This document shows, in pieces, positions 31,011 through 38,825 of a stretch of 54,800 bases of DNA. The position numbers and the translations under genes are program-made. Numbering within the stretch: the stretch's first letter is position 1; the number at the start of each line of letters is the position of its first letter. The notes beneath the pieces were generated by a model. It worked only from the letters and a program-made list of their open reading frames with translations, was not told the DNA's origin and did no database searches. This DNA comes from Ruminococcus flavefaciens. GTDB lineage: Bacteria; Bacillota; Clostridia; Oscillospirales; Ruminococcaceae. The stretch spans positions 1 to 54,800 of the forward strand of contig NZ_FRCT01000020.1 of assembly GCF_900143025.1 (NCBI RefSeq), given 5' to 3'.

Positions 31011-32069
31011 TTAATTCATGCTTACTGTTACGATAAATCCGTCAACATTATTGCCCGAAACAGTATATGTCTTGTTTGCGGGTACAGGAACATCAGTATT
31101 TCCTGTTGGATTAGCAGGAGCATAGTATATCTGATAAAGCTTATTTCCCACAGTTACCTCAATAGGCTCCTGGTTATTATGTGATTTAAGCTCACCTATA
31201 TACTCCTCAAGGGAATAATTATTCTGCTTCATATATACGGCATGAGGAGCACCTACATATCTGTATGTATAGTCTCTTGCACGCTCGCCTGTTGAGCCTT
31301 CCTTGCCCTCAGGGAAACGCACTACAAAGCCGTAATCAGCGGCATTCTCATATATCCAGCTGTAAACGCCTGTAGGCGAATAGTAGCCCGATGTAGAGTC
31401 CTTTGGAACTATAGCCATATCAAAGCTTCTGCCCGTATGGTAATCGGAAAAGCCGCCCTGGAACTGTGAATTGCCGTTGTAATACTTGTCGTTCTGCTCC
31501 TCGCTTGTACGATAGCCGCCGATAACATAGATATCGGAATTATTCTCAGCCTCGTAGAAAGCCTGCATCATAGCCTTGACCTGGTCAAGAGCCTCTGAAT
31601 CGAGCTTTGTGACCATATCACTTACGTGGAAGGCTACACCGTCAATGCTGTCATAGATCGACACCAGCTCGATATCGTCCTCAGGGAACTTATACTCGTG
31701 GTCTGAATTTACAAGGATAAGATTACCTCTGTTGATATCAGCTGCATTATGTACCTCTGTTGTGTACTGTGACTCTGACGGCTTCTGTCCGTCAGGAGTA
31801 CCTGCTATGAGAGAACTTGTCTCATTACTTGTAATAAGACTGTCAATAATAGAAGACTGCTGCGTATTGTCAGCATTTGTTGTTTTCTGAGTTGTTGCTG
31901 CGGAGTTGGGTTTCTTTTCCTTATCCGAACAGCTCTTACAGCATGATGCAAGCACCACCACAAGAACAACAAGAACAAGGATCACCGCAACGAGTCTGTC
32001 GTATCTCACCTTATAGCGTTTTGATACTTTCTCTCTTTTGCGGTTTCTTCGCTTATCTCCGTTAGTCAT
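31011..32069 (-). CDS. VanY-like D-Ala-D-Ala carboxypeptidase (M15B), membrane-anchored
   Basis: A 352-residue zinc peptidase trimming D-alanine from peptidoglycan stems. Residues 1-25 are very basic and cytoplasmic, about 28-48 form a membrane helix (LVAVILVLVVLVVVLASCC), and a Ser/Thr-rich linker follows. The M15 domain (about 125-290) has IGGYRTSEEQ, the zinc-binding SDYHTGRSFDMAI (His, Asp) and a late His in YVGAPHAVYM; this last motif departs from the usual W-H-W/Y. The C-terminal domain is unassigned. AAGGAG precedes ATG 32069. It is expressed from the promoter at 32233-32261 through a leader of about 155 bases. Its neighbour is an AraC-type regulator. Confidence 0.87.
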   Translation of the reverse strand: MTNGDKRRNRKREKVSKRYKVRYDRLVAVILVLVVLVVVLASCCKSCSDKEKKPNSAATTQKTTNADNTQQSSIIDSLITSNETSSLIAGTPDGQKPSESQYTTEVHNAADINRGNLILVNSDHEYKFPEDDIELVSIYDSIDGVAFHVSDMVTKLDSEALDQVKAMMQAFYEAENNSDIYVIGGYRTSEEQNDKYYNGNSQFQGGFSDYHTGRSFDMAIVPKDSTSGYYSPTGVYSWIYENAADYGFVVRFPEGKEGSTGERARDYTYRYVGAPHAVYMKQNNYSLEEYIGELKSHNNQEPIEVTVGNKLYQIYYAPANPTGNTDVPVPANKTYTVSGNNVDGFIVTVSMN

Positions 32070-32094
32070 AAAACGAAATCGCTCCTTAAAGAAT

Positions 32095-32226
32095 ATTCGG
32101 TTAAATCCCGACAGCCGCTAAGCCCTGTGAGGGTGAGCTGCGCACTGCCTGTCCATTGACCGCATACAGATGCGGTATTCTCCAAAAAATGCTCCCCAAA
32201 TGATTTTCACGCAAAAATTGCTCATA
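32095..32226 (-). promoter_or_regulatory. Structured 5' leader of the VanY-like gene
   Basis: The leader can fold ACCGCAT/ATGCGGT, then GACAG...CTGTC enclosing CCCT/AGGG and AGC/GCT pairs. Hairpin density is high for an AT-rich genome. I could not match it to a known riboswitch; the conserved blocks of c-di-AMP (ydaO) and c-di-GMP classes are not present in order. Confidence 0.35.
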
Positions 32227-32232
32227 CTCAGT

Positions 32233-32261
32233 ATTATATCACAAATCTTTGTACTTGTAAA
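32233..32261 (-). promoter_or_regulatory. Promoter of VanY-like gene
   Basis: On the minus strand TTTACA (32261-32256), 17 bp, TATAAT (32238-32233). Confidence 0.75.
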
Positions 32262-32345
32262 GTGTTTTTTTGATTTTTTGCACTAAACGGCTATATAAAT
32301 TCCCACATAATTCAATGCCGGGTATACAAAATACACAAACACGCC

Positions 32346-33137
32346 CTATTCTTCTGAATTTTCCTTTCTTCTTCTGTACTCAGTCGGAGTACAGCCCTTA
32401 TGTTTTTTGAACTGCCGCATGAAGTACGACTCACTGTCATAGCCGCAGGTCTCGGATATAGCCGTAACGGACATAGCCGTATTTTTCAGCAGCTCGGCTG
32501 CTCTTACGAGCCTGCTCTCGATAACGTCCTGACGGAAGGTAACTCCGAAAGCCATAAGGTAGATCCGATGGAAATATGAGCGGCTTATCTGCATATCCTC
32601 GCATATCTCCTCCACCGACCACATATTCATAGGGTCATCATATATAAGGTCGCGGTACTTTTTAAGCTCGCTGTACCGCGGTATACTTTCCTCGGGCGAG
32701 GGCTCGGGAGCATCGGCGACATCGCTTAGCGCAATAAAGATCAAACGCATTGAAAGCTCCATGAATTCGCTGAAATGCTTTCCTCTGTGCATTGACTGGG
32801 ACTTCATGGCTCTCAGAGTTCCCACTATAGCAAAATTGTCCTCCAGCTCTATGGGAGTATCCTGCGGCAGGTTCATAGAAGCGATGTACTGCCTGTCAGC
32901 AGCCGAGGTCCTGAAGCTTACTATGTCATAGCGCATAGGCTTGCCTTTTATAGGGCGGAACGTGGATTTATAGCCGCTTGTGAGCAGAGCTGCACAGCAG
33001 CCCGAGGTATGCAGAGCCTTTCCACCGTCCATATACATAACAGGCGACCTGAAAAAGAGCAGAACAGGGTCTGCCCCAAGTTCACCGCCGAAAGCAGATT
33101 CACGCCTGCAATTCAGCTGTATACGGTTAATTTTCAT
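32346..33137 (-). CDS. AraC-family transcription regulator
   Basis: A 263-residue DNA-binding regulator. Residues 1-150 are a ligand-sensing, probably cupin-like domain with no clear match (VLLFFRSPVMYMDGGKALHTS). The C-terminal AraC domain has two helix-turn-helices: WSVEEICEDMQISRSYFHRIY and MSVTAISETCGYDSESYFMR followed by QFKKHKGCTPTEYRRR. GGGGGCGGAG lies before ATG 33137. It has its own promoter (33168). The VanY-like gene is the next gene downstream, but it has a separate promoter, so co-regulation is only a suggestion. Confidence 0.92.
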   Translation of the reverse strand: MKINRIQLNCRRESAFGGELGADPVLLFFRSPVMYMDGGKALHTSGCCAALLTSGYKSTFRPIKGKPMRYDIVSFRTSAADRQYIASMNLPQDTPIELEDNFAIVGTLRAMKSQSMHRGKHFSEFMELSMRLIFIALSDVADAPEPSPEESIPRYSELKKYRDLIYDDPMNMWSVEEICEDMQISRSYFHRIYLMAFGVTFRQDVIESRLVRAAELLKNTAMSVTAISETCGYDSESYFMRQFKKHKGCTPTEYRRRKENSEE

Positions 33138-33167
33138 AGCTCCGCCCCCTTATATTATTATATAATT

Positions 33168-33196
33168 ATTATAGCATATTCTGCAATATAAATCAA
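33168..33196 (-). promoter_or_regulatory. Promoter of the AraC gene
   Basis: On the minus strand TTGATT (33196-33191), 17 bp, TATAAT (33173-33168). Confidence 0.7.
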
Positions 33197-33205
33197 TATT
33201 TTTAG

Positions 33206-33446
33206 AAGTAAGAGCTAAGAGCTAAGAACTAAGAATGTAGAGACTGCCTTTGGCAGTCCGCCAGTCTCAAACTCCCATAAATGACATATTGTAAGGGCTT
33301 ACAGCTCTGCACATTCAAATTCGTCCGCGCAGCTGACACCTCAATTATGCATTATGAATTATGCATTTATGGGACGTCGAGGACGCCGTCCCCTACAAGC
33401 TAACGGCTAAAAACTAAGGGCGGATAATATCCGCCCCTACTATAAA
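33206..33446. repeat. Composite intergenic repeat region
   Basis: In order: AAGAGCTAAGAGCTAAGAAC 7-bp-type repeats (33210-33234), a GACTGCCTTTGGCAGTC palindrome (33241-33260), an ATTATGCATTATGAATTATG run (about 33345-33366), GGGACGTCGAGGACGCCGTCCCC (33370-33395), GCTAACGGCTAA, and GGGCGGATAATATCCGCCCC (33418-33440). All element types recur elsewhere in the window. No gene is seen. Confidence 0.75.
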
Positions 33447-33453
33447 ACAACTA

Positions 33454-34821
33454 TCACTCAGCCGTATCAGCCATCTTAACAGCCTTCATCATAATAGCGC
33501 ACTCAAGGCGCTTCTTTTCCAGCTGACATGAGATCTTATGAGCGGTTCTGATATCGCCCATATACTGATAATTATTAGCATTACAGCCGCCGCTGCAATA
33601 GAACTTAGCCCAGCACTCGCGGCAGTCGGGCTTTGAGTAAACATGAGCCTTTGCGAAATCAGCTTTCATCTCCTGATTAAAGGTACCCTCGTCGATATTG
33701 CCCATTTTGTACTCGTCGATACCTACGAACTGATGACATGGGAAGATATCACCGTCAGGAGTTATAGCAACGTAGTCATTGCCGCAGCCGCAGCCTCTCA
33801 GGCGCTTGATAGCACATGGACCCTGATCCAGATCAAGCATGAAGTGGAAGAAATTGAACTTCTTTCCGTTCTTCTCATTTTCAAGGAGCTTCTGCGCAAG
33901 CTTTTCATACTCAGCAAATACAGCAGGAAGGTCCTTTTCTGTAAGTGCGTATATATCATCGTCGCCCACAACAGGCTCAACGGATATCTGGTCGAAGCCT
34001 GCTTCATAGAGTGCAAATACATCATTTGAGAAGTCAAGGTTCTTGTTTGTAAAAGTACCTCTTACATAGTACTCCTTATCGCCTCTGCCTGCAACAAGCT
34101 TCTGGTACTTGGGGAGTATCATATCATAGCAGCCCTGACCGTTAGGCAGTACGCGGAAATAATCGTTTACTTCCTTACGTCCGTCAATGGAAAGAACAAC
34201 GTTAGACATCTCGCGGTTGATGAACTCTATCTTTTCATCGTCAAGAAGGAGACCGTTTGTAGTGATAGTGAAGCGGAACTTCTTGTTATATTCCTTTTCA
34301 CGGCTTCTTGCGTACTCTACTACCTTCTTTACAACGCCGAAGTTCATAAGGGGCTCGCCGCCGAAGAAATCCAGCTCAAGGTTAGGACGATCGCCCGAAT
34401 TTTCGAGAAGGAAGTCTATAGCGTGCTTACCTGTCTCAAATGACATAAGCTTTCTGCCCTTGCCGAAATCGCCTGTAGACGCAAAGCAGTACTTACATCT
34501 GAGCTGGCAGTCGTGAGCGATATTAAGGCACATAGCCTTTACAGGAGAAGCAACGGAATACTGCGCATACTTCTCATAATCGTCCTCGGAAAAGAGTATC
34601 TTGTCGTTATAAAGCTCCACTATCTCGTCATAGCAGTCGCGGATATCCTGCTCGTCATAGGACTTTGCAAGCTTGTCCACGACCTTCTGAGGACATTCTG
34701 CGTCAAATGGCGGCTCTACATTATCAAGGAGATCATATGTAAGCTCGTCCACAAGGTGAACGCCGCCGCTGTTTACATCGAGAACTATATTCAAGCCGTT
34801 AAGCTTATACTTATGTATCAT
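33454..34821 (-). CDS. scfB: SCIFF-type radical SAM maturase with SPASM domain
   Basis: Radical S-adenosylmethionine enzyme that modifies the SCIFF peptide (thioether cross-links; ranthipeptide class). The 455-residue protein has an N-terminal peptide-recognition region (1-90), the [4Fe-4S]-SAM motif C105xxxC109xxC112 (CQLRCKYCF), GGEPLMNF, and a C-terminal Cys-rich SPASM region (RGCGCGND, GDIFPCHQF, PDCRECWAKFYCSGGCNANNYQ) for auxiliary clusters. Length and motif spacing fit the six-Cys maturase family. AGAGGG precedes ATG 34821. It follows the precursor gene scfA with a hairpin terminator between, which would make more precursor than enzyme transcript. The product's biological role is not known to me. 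Confidence 0.95.
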   Translation of the reverse strand: MIHKYKLNGLNIVLDVNSGGVHLVDELTYDLLDNVEPPFDAECPQKVVDKLAKSYDEQDIRDCYDEIVELYNDKILFSEDDYEKYAQYSVASPVKAMCLNIAHDCQLRCKYCFASTGDFGKGRKLMSFETGKHAIDFLLENSGDRPNLELDFFGGEPLMNFGVVKKVVEYARSREKEYNKKFRFTITTNGLLLDDEKIEFINREMSNVVLSIDGRKEVNDYFRVLPNGQGCYDMILPKYQKLVAGRGDKEYYVRGTFTNKNLDFSNDVFALYEAGFDQISVEPVVGDDDIYALTEKDLPAVFAEYEKLAQKLLENEKNGKKFNFFHFMLDLDQGPCAIKRLRGCGCGNDYVAITPDGDIFPCHQFVGIDEYKMGNIDEGTFNQEMKADFAKAHVYSKPDCRECWAKFYCSGGCNANNYQYMGDIRTAHKISCQLEKKRLECAIMMKAVKMADTAE

Positions 34822-34837
34822 TTATTTACCCTCTATT

Positions 34838-34871
34838 CAAAAAATATGAGGCAGCATTTGCATACTGCCTC
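34838..34871 (-). terminator. Partial terminator between scfA and scfB
   Basis: On the minus strand GAGGCAG pairs with CTGCCTC, followed by ATATTTTTT. It sits between the precursor and maturase genes. Confidence 0.75.
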
Positions 34872-34891
34872 GACCGATCGTAGCGTTCAGC

Positions 34892-35029
34892 TTATCTCTC
34901 GCACTTCTGGTTAGCAACTGTGCATGAAGTCTTGCAAGCAGACTGGCATGAAGCCTGACATTTACCGCAGCCGCCCTTCTGAGCTGACTCCTTGAGATTA
35001 GCCTTATTGATAGTCTTAATGTGTTTCAT
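34892..35029 (-). CDS. scfA: SCIFF ranthipeptide precursor (six Cys in 45 residues)
   Basis: A 45-residue peptide starting MKHIKTINKANLKESAQKGG, followed by Cys at positions 21, 24, 28, 32, 36 and 43 (CGKCQASCQSACKTSC, then TVANQKCER). This exactly fits the SCIFF definition: a conserved leader and Cys-rich core, with Ser/Thr/Ala residues between Cys as cross-link acceptors. GGAGG lies seven bases before ATG 35029. Its own promoter is at 35081-35109, and scfB follows. Confidence 0.96.
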   Translation of the reverse strand: MKHIKTINKANLKESAQKGGCGKCQASCQSACKTSCTVANQKCER

Positions 35030-35080
35030 TTTTAAACCTCCATAGGATCATGCGGTATGAGCCGCAAAATACTTTATAAT

Positions 35081-35109
35081 ATTATATCATAAATCAATTG
35101 CCATTGCAA
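35081..35109 (-). promoter_or_regulatory. Promoter of scfA-scfB
   Basis: On the minus strand TTGCAA (35109-35104), 17 bp, TATAAT (35086-35081). Confidence 0.75.
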
Positions 35110-35139
35110 TAGTTATTTCATAAAATTCATATTTTTATT

Positions 35140-36087
35140 TTATTCCTCACCTATAAGGCTATCGAATACAAAGTTGTATATATCAGCGTAGGTAGCGTCG
35201 GTATAATGCAATCCGTCAATAGTTCTGAAGCCGTACCATTTAAGGTAAGAGCAGCTGTCAAGGAACTGTATCCTGCTGTCGAGACCGTCCCTCATTGCAT
35301 TATTGAAAGCATCTATCCTGCTGTTAAGGTTTGAATAATTACCGTCACAAGGATTTATTGACATTACAATAACAGTATTATTATCAAGGAATTCATCAGG
35401 CATACTATTGTAAAGTCTCAGGTACGCATTACTGTCGATGTCATTTACACCAAGGTTGATTATTACCGTCTTATCGCGTATCTGATAAATACTTTCCGCA
35501 TTGTTCTTAAAGAAGTTTATGGTAGCACCTATCTTGCCCAGATAGTCGATAGCAATGCTTCTTGCCATGCCGACTGTACGTGAGTCGCCGACCCAGAACC
35601 ATTCCTCATACTCGCTGTCTATCCTCTGAGGGACATATTCGGCAGCAGGTGCAGGAGCAGCAGGTGCAGGTGCATTTTCGGCAGGAGCTCCTTCTCCTGC
35701 GTCAGCAGGCTGCTCGGCAGGCTTTTCCTCCTCGTTTTTCTGCTTGAAGCCGTTCTTTTCGAGGAAGTCGGTCATTATGGCAGTCTCATCGCTTACAGAT
35801 GCCCACGCATAGTAGGAAAGTATAAGCGAAGCATCAACTGCGTCTACCTGACTGTCGCCGTTAAGATCGGCAGCTGATTCCTGATAGGTGAATAATGGGC
35901 TTTCCTTGCCCGATGAAGTACACGCATATGCAGCAAGTGCAGAACAAGCGTCTGCTGAGTCTACTATACCATCGCAGTTTATATCTCCGATAAGGTACAG
36001 ACCTGCTTCACCAAATGCGGTGATCCCCACAGATGAAGCGGCAAGCGCAGCCGTAGCGGCTATGCTCATAAGCGTTTTCATTTTCAT
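35140..36087 (-). CDS. Dockerin-SGNH hydrolase, secreted
   Basis: A 315-residue secreted protein. The signal peptide (1-25) is followed by an N-terminal dockerin-like pair: IGDINCDGIVDSADACSALAAY and LNGDSQVDAVDASLILSYY. A Pro/Ala/Glu linker (about 115-150) leads to an SGNH/GDSL-type esterase domain with the Ser block WVGDSRTVGM, the Asn block INLGVNDID and the His block DGLHYTDATY. Such enzymes remove acetyl or other ester groups from polysaccharides; the substrate is not determinable. AAGGAG precedes ATG 36087 and the ABC-F gene stops 14 bases upstream, so it may be read through from there. Confidence 0.88.
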   Translation of the reverse strand: MKMKTLMSIAATAALAASSVGITAFGEAGLYLIGDINCDGIVDSADACSALAAYACTSSGKESPLFTYQESAADLNGDSQVDAVDASLILSYYAWASVSDETAIMTDFLEKNGFKQKNEEEKPAEQPADAGEGAPAENAPAPAAPAPAAEYVPQRIDSEYEEWFWVGDSRTVGMARSIAIDYLGKIGATINFFKNNAESIYQIRDKTVIINLGVNDIDSNAYLRLYNSMPDEFLDNNTVIVMSINPCDGNYSNLNSRIDAFNNAMRDGLDSRIQFLDSCSYLKWYGFRTIDGLHYTDATYADIYNFVFDSLIGEE

Positions 36088-36101
36088 AATAATACTCCTT
36101 T

Positions 36102-38027
36102 TTACTGGTCAAGCTCGATCAGAAGCTCGAAATCCTCGTCGATCCTCTGCTTGAGCTCTTCGATCTCGGCACATTTACGATTCATAAGCTCGTAATCGGT
36201 ATAGACCTCCTCCTTGCCGATCTCCTCGGTGAGAGCGTCTATCTGTGCCTGTAGGTCGTCGATTTCCTTTTCAAGGCGTTTCATTTCGTTTTTTCTCGCA
36301 GCGTCGGCACTTCTCTGCTGCTTGCTGCGATAATTCTTTGCAGACTTCTCCTTAGCCGCTTCCGCAGCCTTCTGCTGTTTTTCAGCTTCTACAGCCTTTC
36401 TCTCGGCAGCCTGCTCATCTCTGAGAACGTCGAGATACTTTTCAAAGCCATAGTTATGAAGCCTGTATTTTCCGTCGGTAAGCTCGATAAGTCTGTCAGC
36501 GATCTTGCTCAGGAGATATCGGTCATGGCTGACAAATATGACCGTTCCCGTATATTCAGCCAACGCCTCCTCGATAGCCTCCTTTGAACTGAGATCAAGG
36601 TGGTTGGTAGGCTCGTCAAGAATAAGAACGTTGCCGTGCTCCTGCATCATAATAGCGAAGCAGAGCTTTGCACGTTCGCCGCCGCTTATTACTCCTGTTT
36701 CCTTGAATACATTTTCTCCCACAAGTCTTACCTGTGCAAGGAGACTGCGCACTTCAAGGTCTGACAGCAGCGGATAGCGGCTGTGGAGCTCCTCCATTAC
36801 CGTGAGCTCTTTATTTAAATTGGTACTTTCCTGCTCGAAATAGGATATCTTTATATTGCTGTTCCAGCGGACAACGCCCTTATGCGGGAGCTGTTCCTGA
36901 ATGATACGCAGAAGAGTTGATTTTCCGATACCGTTATCACCGATGATACCCACCTTTTCGCCCCTGCGGACTTCAAAATCTATGGTATCAACGAGAGTTT
37001 TTCTTCTGCTGCCCTCACCTACCGAAATGTCGATGCCCTTGACCTTTAATACGTCAATAGGGGGCTCAACAGCGTAGGTAAAGCGTATTTTCGCGTGCTT
37101 TGTATCATGCACGGGACGCTCTATGCGTTCCATTTTTTCAAGCTGTTTTCTGCGGCTCTGCGCCATTTTTGTAGTAGAAGCGCGGACGAGGTTCTTTGCA
37201 ACATAGTCCTCAAGCTGAGCTATCTGCTTCTGCTGCATCTCGTATTCCTTTTCGCGCCTTGCATCGCTTTCCTCGCGCTGGCGCACAAAAGCGGTATAAT
37301 TGCCCCTGTATCGGGTAAGAGTACCTCTTTCTATCTCGCATATCGAGGTACACAGCCTGTCGAGGAAGTATCTGTCATGCGAAACTATGAGCACTGCACC
37401 CTTGTAGGAGCGGAGATAATCCTCAAGCCACATGATAGTCTTGAAGTCAAGGTGGTTTGTAGGCTCGTCGAGAATGAGCAGGTTAGGCTCTTCAAGGAGA
37501 AGCCTTGCGATGCACAGACGGGTCTTTTCGCCGCCGCTGAAGCCTGAAACTGTACGCTCCAGCTCATCGCCCGAAAATCCCATACCATTGAGCACCATGC
37601 GTATCTTCACATCGGTATTGTAGCCGTCGTTCGCCTCTATCCATGAGGAGAGCTGCTGGTACTCATCTGCGGCGGAATTATCGCCCATTTCTATTTCAAG
37701 CTCTATTTCGCGGAGTCTGTCGATAGCACGATGAACAGGCTCAAAGACGCTTCGCATCTCCTCAATGACGGTATTCTCGGTATTGAGACCGCCCATCTGT
37801 TCAAGGTATCCCACAGTTGTCTTTGCAGCCATAGACACGATACCGTCCTTTTCGGTAAAGCGGTCAGGCTCAACGGAACCTGTGAGTATCTTCAGCAGCG
37901 TAGACTTTCCGCAGCCGTTGTTTCCAACAAGACCTATCTTGGCGTTTTCGTCGATAGTCAGGGAAACATTGCACAGCACCTGATTGCCGTTATAGAATTT
38001 ATTTATATTTGTTAGGCTTGCAAGCAT
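36102..38027 (-). CDS. ABC-F family ATPase
   Basis: A soluble ribosome-associated ATPase with two ABC domains and no membrane part, 641 residues from ATG 38027 (AAAGGA upstream; the frame's earlier start has no site). Domain 1: Walker A GNNGCGKST, signature SGGEKTRL, Walker B LLILDEPTNHLD. The inter-domain linker (about 240-310) is rich in Arg/Lys. Domain 2: GDNGIGKST, SGGERAKL, VLILDEPTNHLD. A C-terminal charged coiled coil (KEKSAKNYRSKQQRSADAAR, then a heptad stretch) is typical of the Uup/YdiF-like group. ABC-F proteins act on the ribosomal E-site to relieve stalling or antibiotics. The structured leader with terminator suggests attenuation. Confidence 0.93.
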   Translation of the reverse strand: MLASLTNINKFYNGNQVLCNVSLTIDENAKIGLVGNNGCGKSTLLKILTGSVEPDRFTEKDGIVSMAAKTTVGYLEQMGGLNTENTVIEEMRSVFEPVHRAIDRLREIELEIEMGDNSAADEYQQLSSWIEANDGYNTDVKIRMVLNGMGFSGDELERTVSGFSGGEKTRLCIARLLLEEPNLLILDEPTNHLDFKTIMWLEDYLRSYKGAVLIVSHDRYFLDRLCTSICEIERGTLTRYRGNYTAFVRQREESDARREKEYEMQQKQIAQLEDYVAKNLVRASTTKMAQSRRKQLEKMERIERPVHDTKHAKIRFTYAVEPPIDVLKVKGIDISVGEGSRRKTLVDTIDFEVRRGEKVGIIGDNGIGKSTLLRIIQEQLPHKGVVRWNSNIKISYFEQESTNLNKELTVMEELHSRYPLLSDLEVRSLLAQVRLVGENVFKETGVISGGERAKLCFAIMMQEHGNVLILDEPTNHLDLSSKEAIEEALAEYTGTVIFVSHDRYLLSKIADRLIELTDGKYRLHNYGFEKYLDVLRDEQAAERKAVEAEKQQKAAEAAKEKSAKNYRSKQQRSADAARKNEMKRLEKEIDDLQAQIDALTEEIGKEEVYTDYELMNRKCAEIEELKQRIDEDFELLIELDQ

Positions 38028-38230
38028 ATCGAATTTCCTTTGTTTTCTGCCAGTGTGCACAAATGAAATCAGCTGATTTTGTGCAGACTGCAACTAATAC
38101 CTACATCATACCACATTTACAGTCAAAAAGTCAATTGGCACGGTAAATATAATTGCAGGGCGATTTTTGTGCTATTTTATACATTCTACATTAAAAAAAG
38201 CCTATTTTCCGCACTTTTTGCCATTACAGT

Positions 38231-38256
38231 GAAAAAAGTCTCCGCAAGGAGACTTT
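38231..38256 (-). terminator. Terminator in ABC-F leader
   Basis: AAAGTCTCC pairs with GGAGACTTT around TTGC (minus strand), followed by TTT; nine perfect pairs. Confidence 0.85.
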
Positions 38257-38332
38257 CTTCTGAGGGAATATTTAGAATTATTGATCAGAGAGGGTACTCT
38301 GAAAAATTGTCCTGCACAAATAGCTCCGTGAG

Positions 38333-38431
38333 CTAAATCCGCGCGAGCTGTACAAAAGGCTGCCTACTGCCCGATGTCAGAACTGCGCTGATCCCCTGAA
38401 AGGCATAATTCGGAAGATAACCCCTTATCAT
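38333..38431 (-). CDS. Possible 32-residue leader peptide of ABC-F
   Basis: An ATG-to-TAG frame of 33 codons lies wholly within the structured leader and overlaps its main hairpins (start MIRGYLPNYAFQG, end RQPFVQLARI). A leader peptide whose translation changes RNA folding is the usual plan for ABC-F resistance genes. Against it: no Shine-Dalgarno sequence stands before the ATG. Confidence 0.3.
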   Translation of the reverse strand: MIRGYLPNYAFQGISAVLTSGSRQPFVQLARI

Positions 38432-38460
38432 CCGTAACGCTGTATTATGCCTACATTTAT

Positions 38461-38488
38461 ATTATACACATTTTCCTTCCAATTGCAA
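38461..38488 (-). promoter_or_regulatory. Promoter of the ABC-F leader RNA
   Basis: On the minus strand TTGCAA (38488-38483), 16 bp, TATAAT (38466-38461). Confidence 0.65.
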
Positions 38489-38551
38489 TGAAAAATACTA
38501 TCTTTTTAAGGAGATTTTTTGAAATTGTAACAATTAATATATAAAATCATC

Positions 38552-38580
38552 TTGCATTTGTCACTTTTATATGATACAAT
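38552..38580 (+). promoter_or_regulatory. Promoter of the LacI/GGDEF/AraC regulator gene
   Basis: TTGCAT (38552-38557), 17 bp, TACAAT (38575-38580). It lies 245 bases before the start codon, with the repeat cluster in between. Confidence 0.65.
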
Positions 38581-38609
38581 AGTACATATAGCAGTGAGCA
38601 GAAAGTAGT

Positions 38610-38811
38610 AGGGGCGCACAGTGTGCGCCGGCCAGCCGTTTTTTAATTCAGAATTCAGAATTCGGAATTAGATGTGCTGTAAGTGAAGTACAATTAACGA
38701 TTTTGAAAAAAGCGAGCGAGTGTAACAAGCGTCAACGCAACAAGGGTGCGCAGGCTCTGCGCTGTAGGGGCGGCGTTCCGCCGCTTGAGCTAATGGCTAA
38801 GAGCTAAAACG
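38610..38811. repeat. Repeat cluster in the regulator's 5' leader
   Basis: Contains GTAGGGGCGCACAGTGTGCG (from 38610), a TTCAGAATTCAGAATTCGG run (38646-38668), GTAGGGGCGGCGTTCCGCCGC (about 38764-38784) and GAGCTAATGGCTAAGAGCTA (38786-38805). All lie between the promoter and the ribosome site, so they would be transcribed. Confidence 0.75.
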
Positions 38812-38825
38812 ATCGGAGGGATATA

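Larger units (their letters stand above)
38218..38455 (-). ncRNA. Structured leader RNA or small RNA upstream of ABC-F
   Basis: A minus-strand transcript from the promoter at 38488-38461 would fold AGGCATAAT/ATTATGCCT (with inner CGGATGATAA/TTATCTTCCG), AGCTC/GAGCT and TCAGAG/CTCTGA, with a possible long-range GATCAG/CTGATC pairing. It ends in a strong terminator (38231-38256). The ABC-F start lies about 190 bases further on, so this is either an attenuator leader or a separate small RNA. I could not match it to 6S, SRP or RNase P RNA. Confidence 0.6.

Noticed and set aside
38218..38455. 6S, SRP or RNase P RNA in the ABC-F leader
   Set aside because: The 5' half forms a self-contained hairpin rather than pairing with the 3' end as in 6S RNA, and the conserved SRP tetraloop and RNase P core sequences are missing.
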